64,000 bases of DNA from an uncultured Paludibaculum sp. (GTDB lineage: Bacteria > Acidobacteriota > Terriglobia > Bryobacterales > Bryobacteraceae), in assembly GCF_963665245.1 (NCBI RefSeq), contig NZ_OY762269.1:62001-126000 (forward strand), written 5' to 3'. The first letter of the stretch is position 1, and the number at the start of each line of letters is the position of its first letter. Positions 43,862-53,073 of the stretch are shown here, piece by piece. The position numbers and the translations under genes were made by a program. The notes under the pieces are model-generated. The model worked only from the letters and a program-made list of their open reading frames with translations, was not told where the DNA came from and made no database searches.

Positions 43862-45037
43862 ATGCGGATCACACGAGTAATAGTACTGGGTCTGTTGGCG
43901 GTGACCGCCTACTACGCGCAAAACGAAGACGCCGAGAACCAGGCGATCGCGCTGGCCTATCACAAACTCACAGGCGATCCGCTGGATCTGCAGACTGTGG
44001 CGCAGAGCAGCACCGCCGTCCGAAACGCTTCGAGCTTCGATCGCCCCGACGCGGTGAAGACTGAGACAGCGCGCCTGCAGGCGCAGTTGAATGCGTCGGA
44101 TGCAGGCAGAGAGTTCGTGATGCGGGTGAATGACTCGATCTCGGAATACGACCACGACCGCGGCGAATTCTACGTCGTCCTCTTCCGGCCCGGCTACTTC
44201 GTGCCCATCCAGGCGTTTCGCCAGCAATACCAGTTAGTGTTCGCCAATGTGGAGGGCGCGAGGGCCATCCCGATGCCGAAGGAAGAGGCGCGCAGCTTCG
44301 ATCTGCAGCTGCAGAAGCTCTCTCGCCACGTGACGAATGAGATTCACTTCCGTGTCGTCGGCAAAGGCGATCCAGCGGGAGGAGTAACGGGCGATCGCGT
44401 GATTCGGGCCGAGATTCTGTCGTCCCGACTGTTGGACACGAACGGCAACGTGGTGTTTCTGCCCAAGGTCGCACCTCTGGCCGCCAGTGCCCCGGCCACC
44501 CCGTTCGACGTACTGAAAGCGGATGTGGCGGGATTCCGGGTCGGCGTCAAAGTGAAGGATCTCGAAGCGACTCTGGCGCGGACGGCCGGGAAGCCGCAGC
44601 GCGTGACGCCAAAGAACGGCGTGGATAAGTTCTCCGGAACTCTGGAAGTGAACAGCATGGGGTGTTCGAGCTACATCGGGCGCCGTAGGCCGGAACCGGG
44701 ACCCATCTGCGTGACGGCCTACTTCGACAAGGACGAAATCGTCCGCGCCATCCGCGTGGAGCGCCTGTTTCCCTGGTTCGACTCGGAGATCTTCCGCAAG
44801 TCTCTTACGCAGAAGTACGGCGCCGTCGCTTCGGCGAGGAATAGCGGCAACGGCCTCGAGTTGGGCTGGGGACCGGATGTGAATGAAACGAACCACACCG
44901 AACGGAACTACTTCCACAGCGCACTGCGCGCGCAGTACTCGGCGGATGAAGACTTCATGAGCCGCGGCGGAAACAGCCTGCCACGCATCAAGGTCATGCT
45001 CCATTTGGTGGACGCGCAGTGGGCATCGCAGCACTAG
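43862..45037 (+). CDS. Exported protein, possibly DUF4852-type
   Basis: Exported protein of 391 residues with a short signal peptide (ITRVIVLGLLAVTAYYAQ). The opening part is helical (DAENQAIALAYHKLTGDPLDL...FDRPDAVKTE), followed by mixed strands; ISEYDHDRGEFYVVLFRPGYFVP resembles DUF4852 proteins as I remember them. The C-terminal part (KSLTQKYGAV to LHLVDAQW) is a compact alpha/beta segment. It lies 2 nt after a lipoprotein gene and 20 nt before a repeat-domain protein, forming an exported trio with no assignable activity. Confidence 0.75.
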   Translation: MRITRVIVLGLLAVTAYYAQNEDAENQAIALAYHKLTGDPLDLQTVAQSSTAVRNASSFDRPDAVKTETARLQAQLNASDAGREFVMRVNDSISEYDHDRGEFYVVLFRPGYFVPIQAFRQQYQLVFANVEGARAIPMPKEEARSFDLQLQKLSRHVTNEIHFRVVGKGDPAGGVTGDRVIRAEILSSRLLDTNGNVVFLPKVAPLAASAPATPFDVLKADVAGFRVGVKVKDLEATLARTAGKPQRVTPKNGVDKFSGTLEVNSMGCSSYIGRRRPEPGPICVTAYFDKDEIVRAIRVERLFPWFDSEIFRKSLTQKYGAVASARNSGNGLELGWGPDVNETNHTERNYFHSALRAQYSADEDFMSRGGNSLPRIKVMLHLVDAQWASQH

Positions 45038-45057
45038 GTCTTCTGGGGGATCACAAC

Positions 45058-46248
45058 ATGACGACACGAAAGAACAGCTTCTATCAGGTAGGCTTGGCGG
45101 CAGCGCTAATGCTGATGGTGAGCCCGATTCGGGCGCAGATGGGACCGCTCTGTGGCGGACGCAATGCGTGCGCCGAGGTGACTCCGTTCCTGGCCACAAT
45201 CAACGATTTCAGGACTAGTACCGCGGGACGCTACAAGGTCATCACAACGTCCATCCGATTCCAGAACAAGACGAACCGGCCGCTGATTCTGGGCTATGTC
45301 AGCGGATCCGGTGTCGCCATTGACGACCAGGGAAACCGCTATGGTGCCAGCACCGTTCGCGGCATAGGCGAGATCTCCGGCCGCAACGCGGACTCCAAGT
45401 TCGTCCTGCAACCGGGCGAGGCGAGTGACGGGCGATTCGAACTGCTCTGGGAACCCACGCGTGGCGTGGTCTTTGGCCTCACGTTCGAACTGGAGCTGAC
45501 GATTCGCGAAATCGTCCCGCTGCCTGCCAATCAGATCCGGCTCGGGCCGGAACACGCGCTGCATTTCAAAGCGCTGGCCAACAACGTGAGCTTCAACGCT
45601 CCGGGGCAGGCGGCGCCGGCCGCACCACATATGCCGGCCCCCGCACCCACGAGTGTCCCCCAACCCACACCGGCCCCGGCCGTCGCCGTGCCAGCCGCCC
45701 CCGCGGTGGATGCCTGCGCGGGGCTCGCCCACTGCTACAACGCGGGTTCGTTCATCGCCGAGGTGCGCAGCGTAATCCCAAGCAATGAGAGTCGCTACCA
45801 TGTGGTGCGCCTGAACGTACGCATCCGCAATGTCTCTGGTGAACAACTCATCCTCGGCTACAAAGCAGGCACGAGTACCGTCATCGACAACATGGGCCAG
45901 CGCTACTACTGGGGCCGCGCCGGCACGTACGACACCAGCGTCACCGGCATCGGGGTCGTCCAGGGCAACAAAGCCGATCCGCAATTCGTCCTGAATCCTG
46001 GCCAATCACGCGAAGCCACGTTCCGCCTCTTCCGCAACCAGGCTCCTAATGGCGGGGTCGGGTCGGCGTACAACTTCGACGTTGCCCTGGAGCAACTGGC
46101 GGTCTTGCAGAGCCAGCAGATCCAGACCGTGCGGGAGTACAGCCTCAACTTCCCTAATCTGCCACTGGCGGGCATGGCTGCCGCTCCCGCACAAAGCGTG
46201 AGTGAGGCGACCAAGGCGTTGAAGGACATCTTCAAGAAGAAGCGCTAA
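45058..46248 (+). CDS. Exported protein with a duplicated domain
   Basis: Protein of 396 residues with a signal peptide (FYQVGLAAALMLMVSPIRAQ). Two homologous beta domains, about 35-190 and 220-370, share RFQNKTNRPLILGY/RIRNVSGEQLILGY, then V-I-D-x-x-G-x-R-Y, a GIGE/GIGV strand, N-A/K-A-D-x-x-FVL-x-PG and a closing L-x-F strand. A Pro/Ala linker (about 185-220) joins them. ATG 45058 has GGGGGA 7 nt before it. I do not recognise the domain; the duplication itself is clear from the sequence. Confidence 0.8.
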   Translation: MTTRKNSFYQVGLAAALMLMVSPIRAQMGPLCGGRNACAEVTPFLATINDFRTSTAGRYKVITTSIRFQNKTNRPLILGYVSGSGVAIDDQGNRYGASTVRGIGEISGRNADSKFVLQPGEASDGRFELLWEPTRGVVFGLTFELELTIREIVPLPANQIRLGPEHALHFKALANNVSFNAPGQAAPAAPHMPAPAPTSVPQPTPAPAVAVPAAPAVDACAGLAHCYNAGSFIAEVRSVIPSNESRYHVVRLNVRIRNVSGEQLILGYKAGTSTVIDNMGQRYYWGRAGTYDTSVTGIGVVQGNKADPQFVLNPGQSREATFRLFRNQAPNGGVGSAYNFDVALEQLAVLQSQQIQTVREYSLNFPNLPLAGMAAAPAQSVSEATKALKDIFKKKR

Positions 46249-46250
46249 CT

Positions 46251-46273
46251 CCCGTTCTCCAGCCGTGAACGGG
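46251..46273 (+). terminator. Possible weak terminator hairpin
   Basis: CCCGTTC (46251-46257) and GAACGGG (46267-46273) form a 7-bp stem with a 9-nt loop right after the previous stop codon. There is no T-run, so it may only attenuate readthrough into the GH97 gene. Confidence 0.3.
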
Positions 46274-46289
46274 CAAGGACTGTGATCAG

Positions 46290-48107
46290 ATGTTATCTGT
46301 CATGGGACTTGCCCGTTTGTTTGTTGCCGTTTGCCTGGTCTCGCTCTGTCGCGCCCAGAGCTTTGAGATGAAGTCGCCGGATGGGCGGCTGGTGTTCCGC
46401 CTGGAAGCGAACCAGTATCGTGTGGACTATGCCGGCCAGTCGCTGATTCTGCCATCAACGATCGGGCTGGTGCTGGATGGGGCGGCTCCTTTGGGGCCTT
46501 TCCTGCGGGTAGGCACCGCGACGCACACCACGCATTCCTCCGAATGGAGACCGGTCTATGGCGAGCGGGCGGTGATCCCAGACCGCTACGAAGAAGCGGT
46601 TGTGGAACTGCAGGAAGCGATTCCGCCGCGGCGGTCGCTCCAGTTGATTGTGCGGGCGTACGACGAAGGCATCGCCTTCCGATACCGCCTGCCCGCTGCG
46701 TGGGCGATTCAGGATGAATCCACCCAGTTCGCCCTGCCGCCAGGCACGCTCGCGTGGGAGACGCATGGGGCCCAAGGGCGATATGCGAAGATCCCTGTCG
46801 ACGACCTCCAGCCGAATGTGGAGCGGCCGCTGACCCTGGAGTATGTCAATGGTGTGTACGCCGCCATCGCCGAAGCGTCGCTCGACAACTACCCCTCGAT
46901 GCGCCTGTCGCACCCGGGGAAGAAGCGCGGCGTAGTAGCCGTATCGCTGGCCGGCACAGCCCTCACCTCGGAATCACCGTGGCGGGTGATCCTGGTAGGC
47001 CGCAAGCCAGGCGAACTGTTGGAGCACAACTACCTGTTACTGAACCTCTGCCCGCCCTCGCGCATTGCGGATACCTCCTGGATCCGCCCTGGCAAGGTAC
47101 TCCGCGAAGTCACCCTATCGACCAAAGGCGCGCGGGAGGCCGTGGACTTCGCCGTGCGGCGCGGGTTGAGCTACATCGAGTTCGACGCCGGTTGGTATGG
47201 TCACGAATACAGCGACGACTCCGACGCAAGCCGGGTCCGGGTGGACCCGTTGCGTCTGCGCAAGGAGCCGGACTACCAGGGTCTCGACCTGCCCGCCGTA
47301 ATCGCCTATGCAAGGAACCGCAAGATCGGTGTGCTGCTCTATGTGAATCGCCGCGCCATGGAGCGGCAACTGGACGAAATCCTGCCACTGTACGAGAAGT
47401 GGGGCGTCAGCGGTGTGAAGTACGGCTTTGTGAACACCGGCAGCCAGGCCTGGACGCGCTGGCTCTACAGCGCTGTGGCGAAGGCCGCTGCCCATCACTT
47501 GATGGTGGATATCCACGACGAGTTCCGGCCCACGGGACTGAGCCGCACCTGGCCCAATCTTCTGACGCAGGAGGGCATTCGGGGCAACGAGGAGTTCCCC
47601 GACGCGACACACAACACCATCATGCCGTTCACCCGTTACCTGGCCGGCGCGGCCGACTACACCATCTGCTGGTCAACACCCCGTTTGAAGAACACAGCGG
47701 CACATCAGATGGCGCTGTCTGTCGTCTACTACAGCCCGTTCCAATTCATGTACTGGTATGATCGCCCCTCGGACGTGGACGAATCGAACCCAGCGTTGAC
47801 GCTCTTCGACCACGTCGCCACGGTGTGGGATGAGACCCGTGTGCTGGACGGTCGCCCGGGCGAATCGGTGGTGGTCGCCCGCAGGTCGGGCCGCCGCTGG
47901 TTTGTCGGCGGGATCACAAACAACGAGCCGCGGACTGTGACGGTGCCCCTTTCTTTCCTCAACAGCCCCACGCCGGTCACCGCTACTGTATACACCGATG
48001 GGGCATCCGCGCGCGACGTGAAGGTCGAACAACGGCAGGTTACCTCCAGCGATAAGCTGGTCCTGTCACTCGCTCCGTCGGGCGGCTTCGCCGTGGAACT
48101 GCAATAA
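46290..48107 (+). CDS. Exported glycoside hydrolase family 97 enzyme
   Basis: GH97 enzyme of 605 residues with a signal peptide (LFVAVCLVSLCRAQ). An N-terminal beta-sandwich (about 25-260), a TIM barrel (about 270-530) and a C-terminal beta domain are present. The signature HDEFRPTGLSRTWPNLLTQEG is diagnostic. The place where galactosidase-type GH97 enzymes carry a nucleophile Asp reads GVKYGFVN, a Gly, as in inverting SusB-like alpha-glucosidases; this comparison is from memory. It lies upstream of a TonB-dependent receptor and a GH16-like lipoprotein, suggesting an alpha-glucan or mixed glycan locus. Confidence 0.9.
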   Translation: MLSVMGLARLFVAVCLVSLCRAQSFEMKSPDGRLVFRLEANQYRVDYAGQSLILPSTIGLVLDGAAPLGPFLRVGTATHTTHSSEWRPVYGERAVIPDRYEEAVVELQEAIPPRRSLQLIVRAYDEGIAFRYRLPAAWAIQDESTQFALPPGTLAWETHGAQGRYAKIPVDDLQPNVERPLTLEYVNGVYAAIAEASLDNYPSMRLSHPGKKRGVVAVSLAGTALTSESPWRVILVGRKPGELLEHNYLLLNLCPPSRIADTSWIRPGKVLREVTLSTKGAREAVDFAVRRGLSYIEFDAGWYGHEYSDDSDASRVRVDPLRLRKEPDYQGLDLPAVIAYARNRKIGVLLYVNRRAMERQLDEILPLYEKWGVSGVKYGFVNTGSQAWTRWLYSAVAKAAAHHLMVDIHDEFRPTGLSRTWPNLLTQEGIRGNEEFPDATHNTIMPFTRYLAGAADYTICWSTPRLKNTAAHQMALSVVYYSPFQFMYWYDRPSDVDESNPALTLFDHVATVWDETRVLDGRPGESVVVARRSGRRWFVGGITNNEPRTVTVPLSFLNSPTPVTATVYTDGASARDVKVEQRQVTSSDKLVLSLAPSGGFAVELQ

Positions 48108-48355
48108 CTTACCTGCCTTCTTCAGTTGTCCGCCTCGAAATGGGCACGATTGGATCCCTACTTCGAGGTAGTCGCGCCCTACGAGGAATGGGGGTGCGTC
48201 CGGTTACCCGGTCAGACTATCCTAAGGGAACACTGGGAATTCATTGCCCCACCGGTCCTTAATCCGGCTGAGGCGGTTCATGTTGTTCAACCGACCGACA
48301 TTTGAGAGTGAATCGCTCGGGGGCATGGTGTTCCTGTTGCAGACCGGAGGGAGCT
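48108..48355 (+). other. Intergenic region before third receptor
   Basis: A 248-nt leader with no convincing ORF. I saw no clear promoter boxes or riboswitch; it ends with GGAGGGAG before the receptor ATG. A promoter for the receptor-GH16-sensor kinase unit presumably lies here. Confidence 0.3.
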
Positions 48356-51300
48356 ATGGGATGCAGCACTGTTTCCCGCAACATTCTGTTTACACTGGCA
48401 TGCGTTTGGGTTTGTTCGGCGCAGCAGGACCGTGCCGTGCTCACCGGGCGCGTCAGTGATGCCTCCGGAGCGGCGCTCACGGACATACAGCTGAAGATCG
48501 AGAACAGCGCCACCAGTGCGGTGTATCAATCGCAGACCAACGATGAGGGACTTTACACCGTTCCCAATTTGCCGGTCGGCTCCTATCGGCTGACGTTTCA
48601 GGGCAAGGGTTTCAAGACCTTGATTCGCGAAGGAATCGTCCTGAGCGCCACCCAGGTGGTGCGCATCGACGTAGCGATGTCCTTGGGTGCTCTCACTGAG
48701 TCCATTGAAGTCACCGCGGATACGCCCCCACTGCAGACCGATTCGCCCGAGGTGGGTACGGTGCTGAATCGACGGAACCTCACCGGGCTCCCACTCAGCT
48801 TCAATGGTGGCCGCTATGCGGAGAACTTCGCCTTCAAACTGACACCTGGTGTGGGTGGCAACAACTACGAGAGCCGTATCAATGGCAGCGCCGCGTTCTC
48901 CAAGGCGGTTGTGCTCGACGGCGCGGACGCGACTATCTACATTGGCGGGCAGTTCGGGGAATCCAGTCCCTCGCTCGAAGCCTTCGAGGAGATGAAAGTC
49001 CAGACCTCAGGCATGAGCGCCGAATTCGGCCGCACCGGTGGCGGGGTATTCAACTTCGTGATGCGATCCGGCACCAACCAGGTGCATGGATCCGCGGTAG
49101 GCTTCCTGCACAACGAGTGGATGGACGCGAATTCGTTTGCCAACAACTTCTATGGCCGGCCCCGGCAGCGCGACCGGCGTAACGACTGGGGCGGATCACT
49201 AGGCGGACCCATCATCCTGCCGCATCTTTACAACGGAAGGGACAAGACCTTCTTCTACACGGCGTACGAACGTTACAAGGAGTCCTACGCAGGCGGTGGC
49301 TCACCGACAGTCACTGTCCCCCTGGACGAGTTCTGGGATGGCAATCTCAGTCGCCTCCTTTCCGGCGCCGTGCTCGGTCAGGATGCGGCAGGGCGCGACG
49401 TCGGCCAGGGTGCGATCTATGATCCCGCTTCCACCCGCACGGTAAACGGGCAGGTGATGCGCGACACCTTCGCCGGGAACGTCATTCCCCAAAGCCGAAT
49501 CTCCGGACCGGCCTTGAAGCTGGGTGCTATCTTCCGCGAGCACTACTCACCGGCCGTCAAAGGCGCCAACGGTCTCGTGCCGCTCCTGAACAACTCGTTC
49601 TTTCCCGTGTCGAGCCAGGCCGGCTTTACCCAGAACCAATTCTCCGTGAAGGTCGACCACTACCTTTCGGCGGCGCACAAACTCAATGGTTCGTTCTCGT
49701 ACATCGACCGGCCGAGAACCATCCTGGATCAGGGCGGCGTATGGGACTTCAACGATTCCTCGGGTGGGCCCCTGTCTCGCGCACGCTTCCAGTGGGTGCG
49801 CAGTTGGTACGGCCGTCTGGCCTACGACTGGACTCTGTCGCCCTCTGTTCTGAACCACCTGCAGCTTGGGTTCAACCGGCAGCGGAATCCCAGCCTCTCG
49901 ACCCACCTGGGCGAAAACGGCGTCGCCGCGCTGGGGCTCACCGGACTGTCGAAGGACTTCAACTACCCGGAGATCCAATTCGGCTCCAACAACTACCCGG
50001 CGAACTACCCCACCCTGGGGTTTCAGACGAACGATTTCGGAGCCGGCCAGAACTTCCAGGTGATCGACACGGTCTCGTGGGTACGGAACCGGCACACGGT
50101 CCGCGCCGGAGCCGATTGGCGCAGGTCCTACCTGCGTTGGCGCACCGACAACGGCCCCGCCGCCATCAGCTTCAGTCAGGCGCAGACCGGCTTGCCCGGC
50201 TTCACTCAGACCGGCAACGGATTCGCCAGTATGCTGCTGGGAGAAGTGGCCGGCGCCACCGTCCCCACACCGACCCCGACAGGATCCAGGTTTACCAATT
50301 TCGCCTTGTTCCTCCAGGATGATTACCGTGTCAACAGCCGTCTCACCTTGAACCTGGGTGTCCGTTGGGACTATCAGCCGCTGCCCGTCGAGCAGTACAA
50401 CCGCCTCAGCAATTGGAACGCCAGCGTGGTCGACCCCGTGTGGGGGCTGCCCGGTGCACTCGAGTTCGCCGGCGCGGACCGTCGGACGTTCGCTCCGAAC
50501 CACTACACCGACTTCTCGCCGCGATTCGGTTTCGCCTATCAGGTGACCGGCAAGACCACGTTGCGTGGAGCCTACGGCATCTTCTACCTGGCTCGCAACG
50601 GCAACGGCTGGTCGGGTGTTCCTTGGGCCCAGACCGCCGGCTTTGGCCAGGAGAACCGCGTCAGCACCACAGTCGACTATCAGGCGGCCTGGAACTGGAA
50701 CAACCCGTATCCCGGAGTTGTTCGGTCCTTGCCGCAAAACGCCTCCTTGGCCAACGGGTCACCCGGTATCTGGGGCATCGTCAGCTACGACCCGAATGCC
50801 GGCAAGAACGGCTACACCCAACAGTGGAACCTCAACGTCCAAAGGGAAGTCGCCGCGGGGCTCGTGGTGGACATCGGCTACGTCGGGTCGAAGGCCACCG
50901 GCATCCAGGCCAACGAACTGCGGCGCCTCAACCAACTGGATCCGAGGTATCTGGCTCTGGGCGACGCTCTGGGTGTTGTGGTTTCGCGTCAGTCCGAGCT
51001 GCCCGCGTCCGTTGCCGCGGTGGGGGGCCGCTACCCATTTCTAGACTCCGGCATTCGCGTGCCCGCGTACCAGACCCTGCTGCCCTACCCGCAGATGCTG
51101 GGCACCAACGAGATCAAAAGTGCCGACGCCCCGTTGGGCTTTTCCACGTACCATGCGCTGCAGGTGCAGGCCAACAAGCGTTATTCCGCAGGCTTGACGT
51201 TCCTGTGGAACTACACTTTCTCGAAGGCGATCGACAATGTGCGCTCGGCCTTTGGCGACACCTGGGGCGCCAACGGCGGCCGTCCTCTGGACTATTACAA

Positions 51301-51940
51301 TCAAGGTCTGGACAAGTCCATATCGGATGCCGATCGCACCCACACGTTCAAGACGGCTGTCCAGTACGAGTTGCCGTTTGGACGTGGGCGTCGGTTTGCT
51401 GCAGGCGCTTCAAAGTGGCTGGATTGTGCGGTGGGCGGGTGGACTGTGTTCTACATCGGCACCTACAACAGCGGAGCGGCATTGGGGGTGACCGGTTCGG
51501 GCACGCCCAACAGCAACTTCGCCACGAATCGCGGCTCCGTTATGAACCCTGACGGCGCGCCTCTGGACGCCGGCTGGAACTCAGATCAGATCGACATGAG
51601 CCGCATCAGCCAGCCCAACGCGGCGAATCGTTACGTCAACACATCGTTGTTCGTGAATCCCTCGACACTCGGGCGCTATCAACGGGGGAACACATCGTAT
51701 AAGCTCTCGAGCTTGCGCAGCCCGTGGGAGATGTCCGAGGACTTCGCCATCCAGAAGGCGTTCCGCCCGGCTGAAGCGGTGCGAATCCAACTGCGGGGCG
51801 AGGCCCTCAACGCGTTCAACCGGACGCTGTGGGGTAACATTAACGTCAGTACGGCTAGCCCGCTGTTTGGTCAGGTCGTAGGTGCAAGTGATTGGTTTTC
51901 ACCACGGAAGCTACAACTGGGACTGCGAGTCGACTGGTGA
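48356..51940 (+). CDS. Oar-like TonB-dependent receptor, third copy
   Basis: Outer-membrane receptor of 1194 residues. The leader (NILFTLACVWVCSAQQ) is followed by a carboxypeptidase-regulatory-like domain (LTGRVSDASGAALTDIQ), a plug (SKAVVLDGADATIYIG, FVMRSGTNQVHGS) and a barrel ending LGLRVDW. ATG 48356 is chosen because of GGAGGGAGCT just upstream and because the longer in-frame start at 48302 lacks both features. It is placed between GH97 and GH16-like genes and upstream of a two-component system, so it probably takes up the same glycan. Confidence 0.92.
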   Translation: MGCSTVSRNILFTLACVWVCSAQQDRAVLTGRVSDASGAALTDIQLKIENSATSAVYQSQTNDEGLYTVPNLPVGSYRLTFQGKGFKTLIREGIVLSATQVVRIDVAMSLGALTESIEVTADTPPLQTDSPEVGTVLNRRNLTGLPLSFNGGRYAENFAFKLTPGVGGNNYESRINGSAAFSKAVVLDGADATIYIGGQFGESSPSLEAFEEMKVQTSGMSAEFGRTGGGVFNFVMRSGTNQVHGSAVGFLHNEWMDANSFANNFYGRPRQRDRRNDWGGSLGGPIILPHLYNGRDKTFFYTAYERYKESYAGGGSPTVTVPLDEFWDGNLSRLLSGAVLGQDAAGRDVGQGAIYDPASTRTVNGQVMRDTFAGNVIPQSRISGPALKLGAIFREHYSPAVKGANGLVPLLNNSFFPVSSQAGFTQNQFSVKVDHYLSAAHKLNGSFSYIDRPRTILDQGGVWDFNDSSGGPLSRARFQWVRSWYGRLAYDWTLSPSVLNHLQLGFNRQRNPSLSTHLGENGVAALGLTGLSKDFNYPEIQFGSNNYPANYPTLGFQTNDFGAGQNFQVIDTVSWVRNRHTVRAGADWRRSYLRWRTDNGPAAISFSQAQTGLPGFTQTGNGFASMLLGEVAGATVPTPTPTGSRFTNFALFLQDDYRVNSRLTLNLGVRWDYQPLPVEQYNRLSNWNASVVDPVWGLPGALEFAGADRRTFAPNHYTDFSPRFGFAYQVTGKTTLRGAYGIFYLARNGNGWSGVPWAQTAGFGQENRVSTTVDYQAAWNWNNPYPGVVRSLPQNASLANGSPGIWGIVSYDPNAGKNGYTQQWNLNVQREVAAGLVVDIGYVGSKATGIQANELRRLNQLDPRYLALGDALGVVVSRQSELPASVAAVGGRYPFLDSGIRVPAYQTLLPYPQMLGTNEIKSADAPLGFSTYHALQVQANKRYSAGLTFLWNYTFSKAIDNVRSAFGDTWGANGGRPLDYYNQGLDKSISDADRTHTFKTAVQYELPFGRGRRFAAGASKWLDCAVGGWTVFYIGTYNSGAALGVTGSGTPNSNFATNRGSVMNPDGAPLDAGWNSDQIDMSRISQPNAANRYVNTSLFVNPSTLGRYQRGNTSYKLSSLRSPWEMSEDFAIQKAFRPAEAVRIQLRGEALNAFNRTLWGNINVSTASPLFGQVVGASDWFSPRKLQLGLRVDW

Positions 51941-51999
51941 TCTGGAGTTGGCGAGGCAACGGCCGGGATTCTGTGCTGGAGGCTGGAACGCGACCTAGC

Positions 52000-53073
52000 T
52001 TGGCGCGAGTGCGGGATATGCTCGCCGGTTCGGTGCTGGCGGCGCTATGCTTCCTTCCGACGGGCTGCCTGCGGCCACGGGCAGCGGACGAAGTACCTTC
52101 GATCGAATTCACCAAGATCCCCGCGACCGGCACCGGTGGGCCCAAGCTGATTGGTGAGATTGCTGGTCGCGTCAAGGGCGCGCGCCCGGGTCAGCGTCTC
52201 GTCCTATACGCCTATAGCGGAGTCTGGTGGGTGCAACCGTTCTCCGCCCAACCCATCACGCAGATACAGGCGGATTCCACGTGGAAGAGCCCGACTCACA
52301 TGGGCACCGAGTATGCCGCGCTGTTGGTGGACAAAGACTTCATCCCCGCCTCCAAGCTAAATAGGTTGCCGGGGCGCGGAGGCCAAGTTAGTGCGGTCGC
52401 AATGGTGAAGGGGCATGAATCGACGACGGTGGCGCCGGCGCCCATCCAGTTTGGTGGGTACGCATGGGATGTCCGGCGGCTGCCCAGCGATCGCGGCGGT
52501 GTGGCGAATCCGTATTCGGCCGAGAATGCGTGGACCGACGCGCAAGGCATGCTGCATCTGCGCATATCCAAGTCGCAGGACGGCTGGGCCTGCGCCGAGG
52601 TGAACCTGCAGCGCAGCCTGGGGTATGGATCGTATGTGTTCGTCGTGAAGGAAGTGACGAAACTCGAGCCGGCCACCGTGCTGGGATTCTTTACGTGGGA
52701 TGACCAGGGAGCCGAGGAGAATAACCGTGAAATCGACATCGAGATCAGCCGTTGGGGCGATGCGAGCTCAAAGAATACGCAGTTTGCGATCCAGCCCTAC
52801 TACGTCCCCGTCAACGTAGTCCGATTCGCCACGCCGGGCGGCCGGGTGACATACTCCTTCCGTTGGGAGCCCGGGCGAGTATCCTTCAAGGCGGTTCGTG
52901 GAGTCGGGGAGCAGCATGGTGTGAACGTGATTTCCCAGCACGTCTTCACCTCGGGTGTGCCCTCGCCCGGCAGCGAGGCCGTTCACTTGAACCTGTATGT
53001 CTACGGGAAGACCCGAATGCCCCAGCAAAACGGGACCGAGGTGGTGATTGAGAAGTTCGAGTATCTCCCCTAG
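52000..53073 (+). CDS. GH16-like lipoprotein
   Basis: Lipoprotein with a concanavalin-like domain. The leader ends in a lipobox (CFLPTGC). The N-terminal part (about 40-150) is a beta domain of unknown type. The C-terminal half has EENNREIDIEIS, matching the GH16 catalytic pattern E-x-D-x-E, followed by strands such as GGRVTYSFRWEPGRVSFK. It may cleave beta-glucans or related polymers, or bind them. The start is uncertain: TTG 52000 gives a normal leader, ATG 52018 is shorter, and GTG 51937 would overlap the receptor stop. The 3' end overlaps the sensor kinase start. Confidence 0.75.
   Translation: MARVRDMLAGSVLAALCFLPTGCLRPRAADEVPSIEFTKIPATGTGGPKLIGEIAGRVKGARPGQRLVLYAYSGVWWVQPFSAQPITQIQADSTWKSPTHMGTEYAALLVDKDFIPASKLNRLPGRGGQVSAVAMVKGHESTTVAPAPIQFGGYAWDVRRLPSDRGGVANPYSAENAWTDAQGMLHLRISKSQDGWACAEVNLQRSLGYGSYVFVVKEVTKLEPATVLGFFTWDDQGAEENNREIDIEISRWGDASSKNTQFAIQPYYVPVNVVRFATPGGRVTYSFRWEPGRVSFKAVRGVGEQHGVNVISQHVFTSGVPSPGSEAVHLNLYVYGKTRMPQQNGTEVVIEKFEYLP

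Noticed and set aside
48108..48355. Upstream extension of the third receptor from 48302
   Set aside because: The extra residues do not form a leader, while ATG 48356 has both a ribosome site and the signal peptide.
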